Below, piece after piece: positions 50,560 to 59,235 of a stretch of DNA of 64,000 nucleotides. Positions within the stretch are counted from its first letter, which is position 1; each line of letters starts with the position of its first letter. The stretch spans positions 344,035-408,034 of the forward strand of contig VLTH01000003.1 of assembly GCA_008125075.1 (NCBI GenBank), read 5' to 3'. The stretch is from Acetivibrio alkalicellulosi. GTDB taxonomy: Bacteria > Bacillota > Clostridia > Acetivibrionales > Acetivibrionaceae. The translations under genes were made by a program, and so were the position numbers. The notes under the pieces were generated by a model, which saw only the letters and a program-made list of their open reading frames with translations, searched no databases and was not told where the DNA came from.

Positions 50560-52032
50560 ATGGATCAAGATAATAAATTGAAAATTTTATTTGTTTCAGC
50601 TGAATTGACGCCATTTGCTAAAACTGGAGGTTTGGCAGATGTAGCAGGTTCTTTGCCAAAATCTTTGGTTTCAATGGGCTATGATGTAAAAATAGCAGTT
50701 CCAAGATATCAGAAGATAGAAACAAAAATGAAATATATTGCAGATTTTCCTATAGAGATAGCTGCTCGACAAACAACATGTATTGTGAGAGAAGGGGAAA
50801 TTGATTTTGAATATAATAAGAGAGATTGTAAAGTTCTTGTTTATTTTATAGATAATTACCATTACTTTAACAGGAAGGACATTTACTCCTATTTTGATGA
50901 TGCTGATAGGTTTGCTTTTTTTTGCAGGGCAGTTCTTGAAATGCTTCCGAAGATTAATTTTAAACCAGATGTAATACATTGTAACGATTGGCACACAGGT
51001 CCTTTGTGTATGCTTTTGAATGAAAAGTATAAAGAATATTCTTTTTATAAAGATATAAAAACACTATTTACCATACATAATTTGCAATATCAGGGCAATT
51101 TCCCTAAAAACGCTTTAGCACTTTTTAGATTAACTGATGAAATATTTGTACCAGAAAAAGTTGAGTTTTATGGTATGTTTAGTTTTATGAAAGCTGGGAT
51201 TGTATATTGTGATATTATAAATACTGTTAGTGAAAATTATGCTAAAGAAATTCAAACATCACAATATGGGTGTAAAATGGATGGATTATTAAAAGTTAGA
51301 TCAAAAGACCTTTATGGAATTGTAAATGGAATTGACTATGATATCTTTAATCCTGATACAGATCGAAGGTTATATAAAAACTACAATATAGAGACATTAA
51401 ACAACAAAAAAAATAACAAGTATCAATTACAAAAAGAGCTTCAACTTCCTAAAAATGATGTGCCTATAATTGGTTTAGTATCAAGATTTGCAGAACAAAA
51501 AGGTTTAAACTTTATAATGGATAAAATTGATGAAATAATTAAAAATGACCTTCAACTTGTTTTGCTTGGTGAGGGTGATGACTATTATGAGACAGGATTT
51601 ACTGAGCTAGCAAAAAAGTATCCTGATAAAATTGCTGTATCTATTGGATTTAATGCACCATTAGCTCATAGGATATATGCTGCAAGTGATTTTTTTCTAA
51701 TGCCATCTAGATTTGAACCTTGCGGCTTAGGTCAGTTAATTAGCTTAAGATACGGTGCAATTCCAATAGTACGATCAACAGGTGGTTTAGCTGAAACAGT
51801 TATTGATGTTGAAAAAGATAAAGAAAGGGGAAATGGATTTACATATAAGGATTTTACAGATGAAGAGATGGTGAAAACAATTAACAGGGCTATTAATTAT
51901 TATAACATAAGAAAAGAAGAATGGAATGAATTAGTTAAGAAGGCCATGACCATTGATTTTTCATGGGATAAGTCCGCAAAGAAATATGCTTTATTATATG
52001 AAAAGCTTGTTGAAGATAAAAGAATCCCTTAA
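50560..52032 (+). CDS. glgA: Glycogen synthase (ADP-glucose type)
   Basis: GT5 enzyme that elongates alpha-1,4-glucan from ADP-glucose. 490 residues. The N-terminal AELTPFAKTGGLADVAGSLP includes the KTGGL substrate motif; FTIHNLQYQG, NTVSENYAKEI, GIVNGIDYDIFNP, the second nucleotide-binding half with LVSRFAEQKGLN, and SRFEPCGLGQLISLRYGAIPIVRSTGGLAETV. ATG 50560 follows GGAGG at 50550-50554. Other glg genes are not in the window. Glycogen is a known carbon store of cellulolytic clostridia. Confidence 0.95.
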   Translation: MDQDNKLKILFVSAELTPFAKTGGLADVAGSLPKSLVSMGYDVKIAVPRYQKIETKMKYIADFPIEIAARQTTCIVREGEIDFEYNKRDCKVLVYFIDNYHYFNRKDIYSYFDDADRFAFFCRAVLEMLPKINFKPDVIHCNDWHTGPLCMLLNEKYKEYSFYKDIKTLFTIHNLQYQGNFPKNALALFRLTDEIFVPEKVEFYGMFSFMKAGIVYCDIINTVSENYAKEIQTSQYGCKMDGLLKVRSKDLYGIVNGIDYDIFNPDTDRRLYKNYNIETLNNKKNNKYQLQKELQLPKNDVPIIGLVSRFAEQKGLNFIMDKIDEIIKNDLQLVLLGEGDDYYETGFTELAKKYPDKIAVSIGFNAPLAHRIYAASDFFLMPSRFEPCGLGQLISLRYGAIPIVRSTGGLAETVIDVEKDKERGNGFTYKDFTDEEMVKTINRAINYYNIRKEEWNELVKKAMTIDFSWDKSAKKYALLYEKLVEDKRIP

Positions 52033-52048
52033 ATAGGGGCTATTTTTA

Positions 52049-52172
52049 GTGAACTCGTTTAGCTAAAGCAAAACATTAGGGCTTTAGGTGGAGAATCTAT
52101 TCTACCTGAAGAATATAAGAGGAAATGAACCTTATAGAATGTGGGATCTTAGAAGAAGATAAAAGAGGAGAA
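52049..52172 (+). repeat. F4 repeat upstream of nth
   Basis: GTGAACTCGTTTAGCTAAAG, TTAGGGCTTTAGGTGGAGA, TCTACCTGAAG and CTTAGAAGAAGATAAAAGAG match 18967-19045 and 19259-19325 in order. It fills the glgA-nth gap. Confidence 0.65.
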
Positions 52173-52175
52173 TAA

Positions 52176-52805
52176 ATGGACATAAGAGAAAGGGTAAGAC
52201 ATATTATATACATATTTGATAAAACATATGGTGATGCACAGTGTACGTTGAAATACAACAAGCCCCTTGAGCTTTTAATATCCACCATATTAGCTGCTCA
52301 GTGCACTGATGAAAGAGTAAATATTGTAACTGAAAAACTATATAAGAAGTATATAAGCATAAGCCATTTTGCTAACGCAGACTTAAATGAACTAGAAGAG
52401 GATATTAAACCTACTGGTTTTTTTAGAAATAAAGCTAAAAATATTAAAGAGACATGTAGGATTTTAATAGATAAATACAATGGTCAAATACCTGACAATA
52501 TGGAGGATTTATTAAAGTTACCGGGTGTTGGAAGAAAAACAGCTAATCTGATTTTAGGTGATATATATGGTATTCCCGGTATTGTTGTAGATACCCATGC
52601 AAAGAGGTTAAGTAACAGAATAGGCCTTAGCAATAGTAGTGATGCAAAAAAAGTTGAGTTTGATTTGATGAAAGTAGTGCCAACTGAGAATTGGTCAAAA
52701 TTATGTCATCAGATGGTGTATCATGGACGGGCTGTATGCAAGGCAAGAAAGCCTGATTGTGAAAACTGTAAAATTATAAAGTACTGTAACTATGGAAGCT
52801 CGTGA
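52176..52805 (+). CDS. nth: Endonuclease III
   Basis: DNA glycosylase/AP lyase removing oxidised pyrimidines. 209 residues. Helix-hairpin-helix LPGVGRKTANLIL with the catalytic Lys, catalytic Asp in VVDTHAKRLSNR, and the C-terminal [4Fe-4S] cluster C-x6-C-x2-C-x5-C (CKARKPDCENCKIIKYC). AGAGGAG precedes the ATG. The stop TGA lies within GTGAATGTCTA, which matches the end of the F5 repeat. Confidence 0.96.
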   Translation: MDIRERVRHIIYIFDKTYGDAQCTLKYNKPLELLISTILAAQCTDERVNIVTEKLYKKYISISHFANADLNELEEDIKPTGFFRNKAKNIKETCRILIDKYNGQIPDNMEDLLKLPGVGRKTANLILGDIYGIPGIVVDTHAKRLSNRIGLSNSSDAKKVEFDLMKVVPTENWSKLCHQMVYHGRAVCKARKPDCENCKIIKYCNYGSS

Positions 52806-52846
52806 ATGTCTATATTTAAAATTTGAACAAACAAGGAAGTGTGTTC

Positions 52847-54517
52847 ATGAGAAAAAATGAAAAATATGAATATATGTATATTAATTTCACATGGATTTTT
52901 ATTTTGATAGGTACTTTCTTTGTTATAACTTTAGACTATATTATTCAATATCAAAATCAAATTTACTTGAGCACGCAAAGCAAAATATATTTTTTGTTTT
53001 TAGTAGTTGCAATGAATTTTTTTAAAAAGTACATGTTAAAAAGAAGTTTATTTTATAATAAATTTATTTTTTACTTTCATCGATTACTTGAACCTCTATT
53101 TATTTTGTTTTCTGTAGTTTTTTTAGGCTTTGGAGAATGGGTTTTTATATTACTTGTTTTCTTTGTGCTTACAACAACTCTTGAAAAAGGCAAAAAAGTT
53201 GCTCTTTTGTTAGTAGGGCATTCTTTTATTTGTGGATTTGTGATTCAAATTATAAAGTTATATTTATATAGGGATATGATTGATGGAGACTACAGAGTAA
53301 ATACCATTTTAAGTATGATTTTTATCCACATTATTCTTCTTCTATTTGCCTTACTATGCGGGAAAATATATACGGATAATTATGAAAATGAGCAGCAAAA
53401 TAAAAAGCTATTTTCTGAGCTTGCAAGCAGGTATGATCAATTAGCACTTGCGCAGGAAGAAATAAAGAATCAAAATGAAAAGCTTAAGGATACAAACTGT
53501 AAAGTGGAAGATACCAATAAAAAGCTTTTAGAAAGCTTAGCAGAACTATATACAGTTCAGCAGATTGCTCAGGCTATAAGTTCTATATTTGATATAAAAG
53601 AGCTTTTACAACATGTTAATGACATAATAATTGGTGTTATGGGTGTGAACAATTCTACCATTTTACTATTTGATGAAATAAGAGATAAATTAAGAATTCA
53701 TACTACAAATATAACTAAGCGAGAAGATTTAATATCAATAAACGATAATATTAATTGTGAGTTGCTTATGGAAGCACTTAACAGTGGTAATTCTATAATT
53801 GAAAATTTTGCAGATCCTAAAGAATATCCATTTGTTCAAAATAGAGATATTAATTCTATAATATGCATTCCTCTAATAACAAAATCAAAAAAGTTTGGAC
53901 TTGTATTAATTGAGCACAAATATGCAAATGCTTTTGATGATAATAATTTAAGGCTTATGAATATAATAGGAAAACAGGTTGGTATAGCATTAGAGAACGC
54001 TGAGTTGTACCAAAAAATGCAGGTAATGGCTATGGTAGATAGTTTGACAGGAATATATAACAGGCTCTACTTCCAGGATAGACTTAAAAGTGAATTTGAA
54101 AATGCTAAAAATAATAAATACCCATTGTCCCTTGCGATTTTTGATATAGATCATTTTAAGAAATTTAATGATACATATGGTCATTTATTTGGAGATAAAG
54201 TGTTAACTCATATCGCACTTTTAATAAAAAACTCATTAAGAAGTGGAGACATTGTTGCAAGATTTGGAGGAGAAGAATTTGTTATATTGTTTCCAAGGAC
54301 AAATCTTAAAAGAGCCTATGAGAAGGTTGAGCATCTCAGAAAAAAAGTAGAAAAAACAATAATCAAGGATGAGCTTATATCTGCGTCGGTGACTATTAGT
54401 TTTGGTGTTTCTTCTTATCCAGAGTTTGCAAATTCAGAGGCGGATCTTTTAAAAACGGCAGACAATGCTCTATATACAGCAAAAGAAAACGGCAGAAATT
54501 GTATAAGGACTCCGTAA
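52847..54517 (+). CDS. Membrane GAF-GGDEF diguanylate cyclase
   Basis: Predicted c-di-GMP synthase, about 556 residues. The N-terminal membrane domain has about six hydrophobic helices (residues 10-180); coiled coil about 185-235; GAF domain about 240-385; GGDEF domain about 395-556. The active-site motif is GGEEF (474-478) in ARFGGEEFVILF. RSGD at 465-468, five residues upstream, fits the RxxD inhibitory I-site, so product feedback is plausible. ATG 52847 follows AAGGAAGTG; TTG 52823 is less likely. It starts 41 bases after nth. Confidence 0.92.
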   Translation: MRKNEKYEYMYINFTWIFILIGTFFVITLDYIIQYQNQIYLSTQSKIYFLFLVVAMNFFKKYMLKRSLFYNKFIFYFHRLLEPLFILFSVVFLGFGEWVFILLVFFVLTTTLEKGKKVALLLVGHSFICGFVIQIIKLYLYRDMIDGDYRVNTILSMIFIHIILLLFALLCGKIYTDNYENEQQNKKLFSELASRYDQLALAQEEIKNQNEKLKDTNCKVEDTNKKLLESLAELYTVQQIAQAISSIFDIKELLQHVNDIIIGVMGVNNSTILLFDEIRDKLRIHTTNITKREDLISINDNINCELLMEALNSGNSIIENFADPKEYPFVQNRDINSIICIPLITKSKKFGLVLIEHKYANAFDDNNLRLMNIIGKQVGIALENAELYQKMQVMAMVDSLTGIYNRLYFQDRLKSEFENAKNNKYPLSLAIFDIDHFKKFNDTYGHLFGDKVLTHIALLIKNSLRSGDIVARFGGEEFVILFPRTNLKRAYEKVEHLRKKVEKTIIKDELISASVTISFGVSSYPEFANSEADLLKTADNALYTAKENGRNCIRTP

Positions 54518-54579
54518 GTAAACATTCGTGGGTATAAAATCAAAAAACTCTATTGTAAAAATTATTTTGAGAATAGGTT

Positions 54580-55281
54580 TTAAGAATCTATTGATGTTTT
54601 AAAAGAATTCACCATATGCCAGAATATTTCTGATTCTTTTTTATTCCACAGGTCTTCAGGAACAAAGTAGCTTAGTCTATACATCTTTTCATTGTGTTTT
54701 AAAAATACTTCAGAACCTATAATATTTTTATTATCTAAGGTAGGCACACTGTAATTCCAATAATAACCAGGAAGATTATTAACTGTAATAGCTTTTTGAT
54801 TAAAGTAGTTATATTTTTGATCTGATAATGAAAGAGAATTTTTTAAAAAATCATCTAATTCATGGTCAAAACTCCATGCCTGAATAAAACCATGTATTTG
54901 ACTAGATTTATTTCTAAAGCTTATATGATAGAGAACTTGAGTATCATGAAAATTTTGTTCACTTAATTCAAATATAGAAGGATAACTGAATGAAAATCCT
55001 CCATTAAGAGATTTATGAGTAGAAAACTCCTCAGGTAAAGGTTTTTTTAAGCTGTGGCTGGTTTCAATAGATAAATCTCCAATATTTTTATTAATAAATA
55101 TATTATCAATGCTATATTCAATAGGGTATGAAAATGATAAATGATTATCAACTGTGGCATTTACAAAAAGGTGGTCATTTAGAATTAGACTGCTAATTAA
55201 GAAAATAAATATCCAAAACAAAACAATGAAAGAAAGAAGCATTATTCGTCTTTTGTAGTTTTTTATATAAATAATATACAA
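54580..55281 (-). CDS. Hypothetical membrane-anchored extracellular protein
   Basis: Not recognised beyond general features. 233 residues with a single N-terminal transmembrane helix (about 13-36, IMLLSFIVLFWIFIFLISSLIL) and a beta-rich exterior part containing two similar stretches, HLSFSYPIEYSI and GFSFSYPSIFELSE, reminiscent of PsbP-like lipoproteins; DLWNKKESEIFWHMVNSFK ends the domain. Monocistronic, opposite to the GGDEF gene. Confidence 0.7.
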   Translation of the reverse strand: MYIIYIKNYKRRIMLLSFIVLFWIFIFLISSLILNDHLFVNATVDNHLSFSYPIEYSIDNIFINKNIGDLSIETSHSLKKPLPEEFSTHKSLNGGFSFSYPSIFELSEQNFHDTQVLYHISFRNKSSQIHGFIQAWSFDHELDDFLKNSLSLSDQKYNYFNQKAITVNNLPGYYWNYSVPTLDNKNIIGSEVFLKHNEKMYRLSYFVPEDLWNKKESEIFWHMVNSFKTSIDS

Positions 55282-55459
55282 AGCAGTAGCCCCCTTTTTT
55301 AAGCTTTATATAGTGTATTCAGTTTGTTAAAAAATAAGACATATTTAAAGAAAAAAGATATGGGATAATATAGAAATTGCTACATAATATTCACACAATA
55401 AGGATTTTTGAATATTATGTAGTGGAGAGATTTATTTATTAGGGGGAGGAGTGTTTTAG

Positions 55460-55531
55460 ATGAAGATAGTGGTAGTAAAAATGCCAAAGTTTTTTGGTAG
55501 TATTATTAGAAAGGTACTTAAAATGGATTGA
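55460..55531 (+). CDS. spoVM: Stage V sporulation protein M (23 aa)
   Basis: A very short gene with an outstanding ribosome site (GGGGGAGGAGTG, 55442-55453). The peptide begins MKIVVVKMPKFFGSIIRKVL, the amphipathic-helix pattern of B. subtilis SpoVM (MKFYTIKLPKFLGGIVRAML), which marks the forespore membrane by its positive curvature and anchors SpoIVA for coat assembly. The conserved PKF-x-G-x-I-x-R core is intact. It lies next to rpmB, as in other endospore formers, and is followed by a terminator. Too short for normal gene callers. Confidence 0.9.
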   Translation: MKIVVVKMPKFFGSIIRKVLKMD

Positions 55532-55557
55532 TTATCTTACCAACAAATAGTAACATA

Positions 55558-55594
55558 AAAAAGTGTATCAAATAATAAGGATACACTTTTTTGT
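55558..55594. terminator. Bidirectional terminator between spoVM and rpmB
   Basis: AAAAAAGTGTATC pairs with GATACACTTTTTT around AAATAATAAG; A-rich on one side and T-rich on the other, so it can serve both convergent genes. Confidence 0.9.
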
Positions 55595-55619
55595 ATGAAA
55601 CCTAAAAAATTAAAAAACA

Positions 55620-55808
55620 TTAAACTGCTCTTGTGACCTTGTTTGAACGTAGACATCTGGTACATATGCTTATTGTCTTTGGTGTACCATTATCAACAAT
55701 TCTTACTTTTCTTATATTTGGTTTCCAAGACCTATTAGTTTTCCTGTTTGAGTGACTCACTTTTAAACCAAAAATTTTATCTTTGCTACATACATCACAT
55801 CTTGCCAT
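55620..55808 (-). CDS. rpmB: 50S ribosomal protein L28
   Basis: 62 residues, the standard bacterial bL28: MARCDVCSKDKIFG, SHSNRKTNRSWKPNIRKV, then ICTRCLRSNKV. Both CxxC pairs are kept, so it is the zinc-binding form. AAGGAGGTG lies 8 bases before the ATG on the minus strand. Convergent with spoVM. Confidence 0.96.
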   Translation of the reverse strand: MARCDVCSKDKIFGLKVSHSNRKTNRSWKPNIRKVRIVDNGTPKTISICTRCLRSNKVTRAV

Positions 55809-55963
55809 TTATATTACACCTCCTTTTAAGATGGAGAAATATTGATCAATTAACCACGTATTATCAGACCATTAATTATTTTAACACATAGTTTAGCTTA
55901 ACCGCAAGTTTTTTTCAAAAAAAGTTTCTTAATTTATGAAATTTATATTATGGTAACACTAAA

Positions 55964-56163
55964 GGGTGCATATTTTTTAAGTGAAGAAAAACATGGAAGA
56001 AACATTGTGAAGCAAGTTTTAGAGCCTGTTAATGCGACGAGGAAAGGGAGAGCATCCTTCTTCGCAAAGCGAGTTTTGTTCGACCCCGAGGAGCATTTAC
56101 AGGCTCTAGACTGCGTAACTTAAGTTTCTGGAATGTTTTTCTTCACATTTATTACATGCACCA
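55964..56163 (+). repeat. F2 terminal-inverted-repeat element, third copy
   Basis: Starts GGGTGCATAT and ends ATGCACCA, with the same ~40-bp inverted ends and AGAGCCTG...CAGGCTCT inner pair. The core differs from the other copies near GCATCCTTCTTCGCAAAGCG. Flanks ACACTAAA (left) and ACACCAAA (right) are a one-mismatch candidate target duplication. A further GGGTGCATTT at 56171 looks like an additional element end. Confidence 0.85.
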
Positions 56164-56263
56164 CACCAAAGGGTGCATTTGCAGCGTAAGGTCTCATGTA
56201 TTATAATTATTAATTATATTTGAGTTTTAGCTAAGCAAATTTATAGAGGTGTGAGTGAAGCTT

Positions 56264-58327
56264 ATGAGTGATATATATAACAAATCTATAACTGCTATAA
56301 AAGGTATTGGAGCTACTCGGGCCAAGCTTTTTAATAGGTTGGGTATCTTTACTGTTGAGCAGTTGATTAACTATTTTCCAAGGGATTATGAAGATAGAAG
56401 TCACATAAAAAAAATAGTTGATTTAGAAGATGAAGAAAAAGTTGCATTCGAAGGTATTGTAAATTCAGGTGTTCAGGAGAAAATATTAAGAAAGGGCCTT
56501 ACAATATACCAGATAATGGTAAAAGATGAAACAGGAAGTATTTTGGCAATATGGTATAACCAAAATTATATAAAGAGGATTTTTAAAAAAGGCGAAAGAT
56601 ATATTTTTTATGGAATGATATCTAGAAAATTTAATACTTTAAAGGTGCAAAGCCCTGTTTATGAGAAAGGAGATGCAAAAAAAATAATTGGCATCATACC
56701 TGTTTATGCATCTACTAATGGTTTGACCCAGAATATTATAAGAGCTTCAATTAAAGAGGCATTAGGACTTACAGTTAAAGGTCATGAAGATATATTTCCA
56801 AAATGGTTAAAAGACAAGTACAATCTTGCCCATATAAACTATTCAGTTCATAACATTCACTTTCCAATGAGTGATGATGATTTTAAAAAAGCAAGGTATA
56901 GATTGGTATTTGAAGAGCTGTTCTTGCTACAGCTTGCTCTTTTATGTATAAAAAATACTTTCCAAAAGGACAAAGATGGAATTAAATTTGATGATTTTTA
57001 TCAAAAAGAAAGAGAATTTACCCAAAAGATAGGTTTTGAGCTAACAAATGCTCAAAAAAAAGTATTTGATGAAATAAAAAAAGATATGGAAAGCAAGAAG
57101 GTTATGAATAGGCTTGTTCAAGGTGATGTAGGTTCAGGAAAGACAATTGTAGCTTTTTTAGCTCTTTATAAGGCTGTTTTAAATGGTTGCCAAGGGGCAT
57201 TAATGGTACCAACTGAAATTTTAGCAAGGCAGCATTATGAATCTATATGTAATTTGATGAGTAAGGAAGATATTAAGATTGCTCTTCTCATTGGAAGTCA
57301 ATCAAAAAAACAAAAAAGTGAAATTTTAAGTAAGCTAGAAAAAGGAGAATTTAATATAGTAATTGGAACTCATGCAATAATACAGGAAAGTGTTAAGTTC
57401 TTTAATTTAGGACTTGTTATAACAGATGAGCAGCACAGGTTTGGTGTAAGACAGAGAGCTGTGCTTTCTAATAAGGGTAAAAATCCAGATATGATAGTAA
57501 TGACAGCCACACCAATACCAAGAACACTTGCTCTGATTTTATATGGAGATCTGGATATATCTATAATTGATGAGCTGCCGCCTGGAAGGAGGCCTATTGA
57601 AACTTATATTGTAGATAACAGTATGAGAGAGAGGATAAACAACTTTATAAGAAAAATGGTATCTTCAGGCCATCAGGTATACATTGTGTGTCCTTTAGTT
57701 GAAGACTCAGAGTCGGTAGATGCAAAATCTGCACAAAAACTTGCAGAGAAAATTGCAAAAGAAGATTTTAAAGATTTAAATGTAGGATTAATTTATGGAA
57801 AAATGAATGGAAAAGATAAAGATGGGGTTATGGGAAAATTCTTAGATGGAGAAATTGATATATTAGTATCAACTACTGTTATTGAAGTTGGAGTAAATGT
57901 TCCAAATGCTGTATTAATGGTGGTTGAAAATGCTGAAAGATTTGGATTGTCTCAGCTTCACCAATTAAGAGGTCGTGTGGGAAGGAGTAGTTATCAGTCA
58001 TATTGTATTTTGTATAATGAAAGTGCAAGTAAGGTGGCAAAAGAAAGAATGAGAGTAATGGAAAAAACCAATGATGGTTTTGTTATTGCTCAAAAAGACT
58101 TGGAATTAAGAGGGCCAGGTGAGTTTTTTGGAACCAGACAGCATGGAATACCGCAGCTTAAAATAGCAAATCTATATAATGATATAGACATTTTAAAGGA
58201 GGCACAAGAGGCAGCAATAGAGATACTAAAGCAAGACAGAGATCTTTCATTACAGGAGCACCTATTGTTAAATAAAAGGATAGAAAGTGATTTTAAAGAG
58301 AAATTAAATGAATTAAGTTTGAATTAA
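56264..58327 (+). CDS. recG: ATP-dependent DNA helicase RecG
   Basis: Branch-migrating helicase that remodels stalled forks and Holliday junctions. About 687 residues. Wedge/OB domain about 1-235 (ITAIKGIGATRAKLFNRLGI, YFPRDYEDRS); helicase motifs: Walker A LVQGDVGSGKT, DEQH box ITDEQHRFGVRQR, MTATPIPRTLAL, and motif VI QLRGRVGRSSYQSYC; ending DLELRGPGEFFGTRQHG. ATG 56264 and GTG 56255 are both possible (AGAGGTG at 56245-56251 favours the GTG). Followed by repeats, then rsmD and coaD. Confidence 0.95.
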   Translation: MSDIYNKSITAIKGIGATRAKLFNRLGIFTVEQLINYFPRDYEDRSHIKKIVDLEDEEKVAFEGIVNSGVQEKILRKGLTIYQIMVKDETGSILAIWYNQNYIKRIFKKGERYIFYGMISRKFNTLKVQSPVYEKGDAKKIIGIIPVYASTNGLTQNIIRASIKEALGLTVKGHEDIFPKWLKDKYNLAHINYSVHNIHFPMSDDDFKKARYRLVFEELFLLQLALLCIKNTFQKDKDGIKFDDFYQKEREFTQKIGFELTNAQKKVFDEIKKDMESKKVMNRLVQGDVGSGKTIVAFLALYKAVLNGCQGALMVPTEILARQHYESICNLMSKEDIKIALLIGSQSKKQKSEILSKLEKGEFNIVIGTHAIIQESVKFFNLGLVITDEQHRFGVRQRAVLSNKGKNPDMIVMTATPIPRTLALILYGDLDISIIDELPPGRRPIETYIVDNSMRERINNFIRKMVSSGHQVYIVCPLVEDSESVDAKSAQKLAEKIAKEDFKDLNVGLIYGKMNGKDKDGVMGKFLDGEIDILVSTTVIEVGVNVPNAVLMVVENAERFGLSQLHQLRGRVGRSSYQSYCILYNESASKVAKERMRVMEKTNDGFVIAQKDLELRGPGEFFGTRQHGIPQLKIANLYNDIDILKEAQEAAIEILKQDRDLSLQEHLLLNKRIESDFKEKLNELSLN

Positions 58328-58349
58328 GGCATAATTGTACAAAATAATT

Positions 58350-58549
58350 AAGGATTAGCTGAAATATTAGTTCCACTTTTCACGGGGGCCTATTTGGCAT
58401 CAAATAAGGCCTGAAGTGAAATAGTAGTGGAAGTATATTTCAGCAATCCAAGGATTAGCTGAAATATTAGTTCCACTTTTCACGGGGCCTATTTGGCATC
58501 AAATAAGGCCTGAAGTGAAATAGTAGTGGAAGTTATATTTCAGCAATCC
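58350..58549 (+). repeat. Two tandem F1 palindromes between recG and rsmD
   Basis: Copies at 58350-58449 and 58450-58549 are nearly identical and head-to-tail. Each starts AAGGATTAGCTGAAATATTAG and ends ATATTTCAGCAATCC, an inverted repeat, with TTTGGCATCAAATAAGGCC at the centre. The copies differ by a few indels (GGGGGCC against GGGGCC; GTATAT against GTTATAT). No reading frame. Confidence 0.9.
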
Positions 58550-58645
58550 AAGACACTAAATGCTATAATTGTTAAAGTACTAGTTGACAATTGTACATGA
58601 TAGTATAAAATAACATTATAACGATGAAAAACGGAGGAAAGTGTC

Positions 58646-59200
58646 ATATTAAGGGTAATATCAGGAACTGCAAAAGGGCATAAACTAAAAACTGTTAGAG
58701 GGAGTACAACAAGACCTACTTCTGACAGAGTTAAGGAATCGATTTTTAATATAATTTCAGGAATTATAGTAGGGAAAAAAGTGCTTGATATGTATTCTGG
58801 AACAGGTAACTTAGGGATAGAGGCATTGAGCAGAGGTTCTGAATTTGCAGTTTTTATTGATAAAAGTAAAGAGTGTTCCGATATAATACATGATAATCTT
58901 TTACGTACAAAGCTTATTGATAAAGCTCTTATTATAACATCTGATGCTTTTTTTGCCTTAAACAAAATATCAAAAGATAGGAGAAAATTTGATATAATAT
59001 TTTTAGATCCTCCATATAATAAAAATCTTGTAGAAGAAACTTTAAATTGTTTAGTACAAAGTGATATAATAGAATCTGGTGGAGTAATTATAGCTGAGCA
59101 TGATTTTATCGATGAAGTTCCAAAAGAAGTTGGATTTTTAACAAGGTTTAGACAACAGAAGTATGGCGATACCATTGTATCCTTTTACAGAGAATTATAG
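58646..59200 (+). CDS. rsmD: 16S rRNA m2G966 methyltransferase, probable ATA start
   Basis: Methylates N2 of G966 in 16S rRNA. The frame after the TGA at 58625 contains no ATG, GTG or TTG until GTG 58772, yet the family N-terminus is encoded upstream (LRVISGTAKGHKLKTV, TTRPTSDRVKESIFNII). GGAGG at 58633-58637 is 8 bases from ATA 58646, giving a 184-residue protein of standard length. The SAM site VLDMYSGTGNLGIEALSRG and catalytic DPPYN (IIFLDPPYN) are intact. It sits next to coaD as in most Firmicutes. An undetected indel is an alternative to the rare start. Confidence 0.92.
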   Translation: MLRVISGTAKGHKLKTVRGSTTRPTSDRVKESIFNIISGIIVGKKVLDMYSGTGNLGIEALSRGSEFAVFIDKSKECSDIIHDNLLRTKLIDKALIITSDAFFALNKISKDRRKFDIIFLDPPYNKNLVEETLNCLVQSDIIESGGVIIAEHDFIDEVPKEVGFLTRFRQQKYGDTIVSFYREL

Positions 59201-59235
59201 TTATCACAAATTAATAACAGTTAGAAGGTAATAAA

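Noticed and set aside
55964-56163. F2 element considered as a remnant insertion sequence with a decayed transposase.
   Set aside because: All three copies are about 200 bp once the insert is removed, too short to have carried a transposase; a MITE-like, trans-mobilised element fits better.
58350-58549. CRISPR array considered because of near-identical tandem units.
   Set aside because: Only two units of about 100 bp, abutting without spacers, each palindromic over its full length, and no cas genes in the window.
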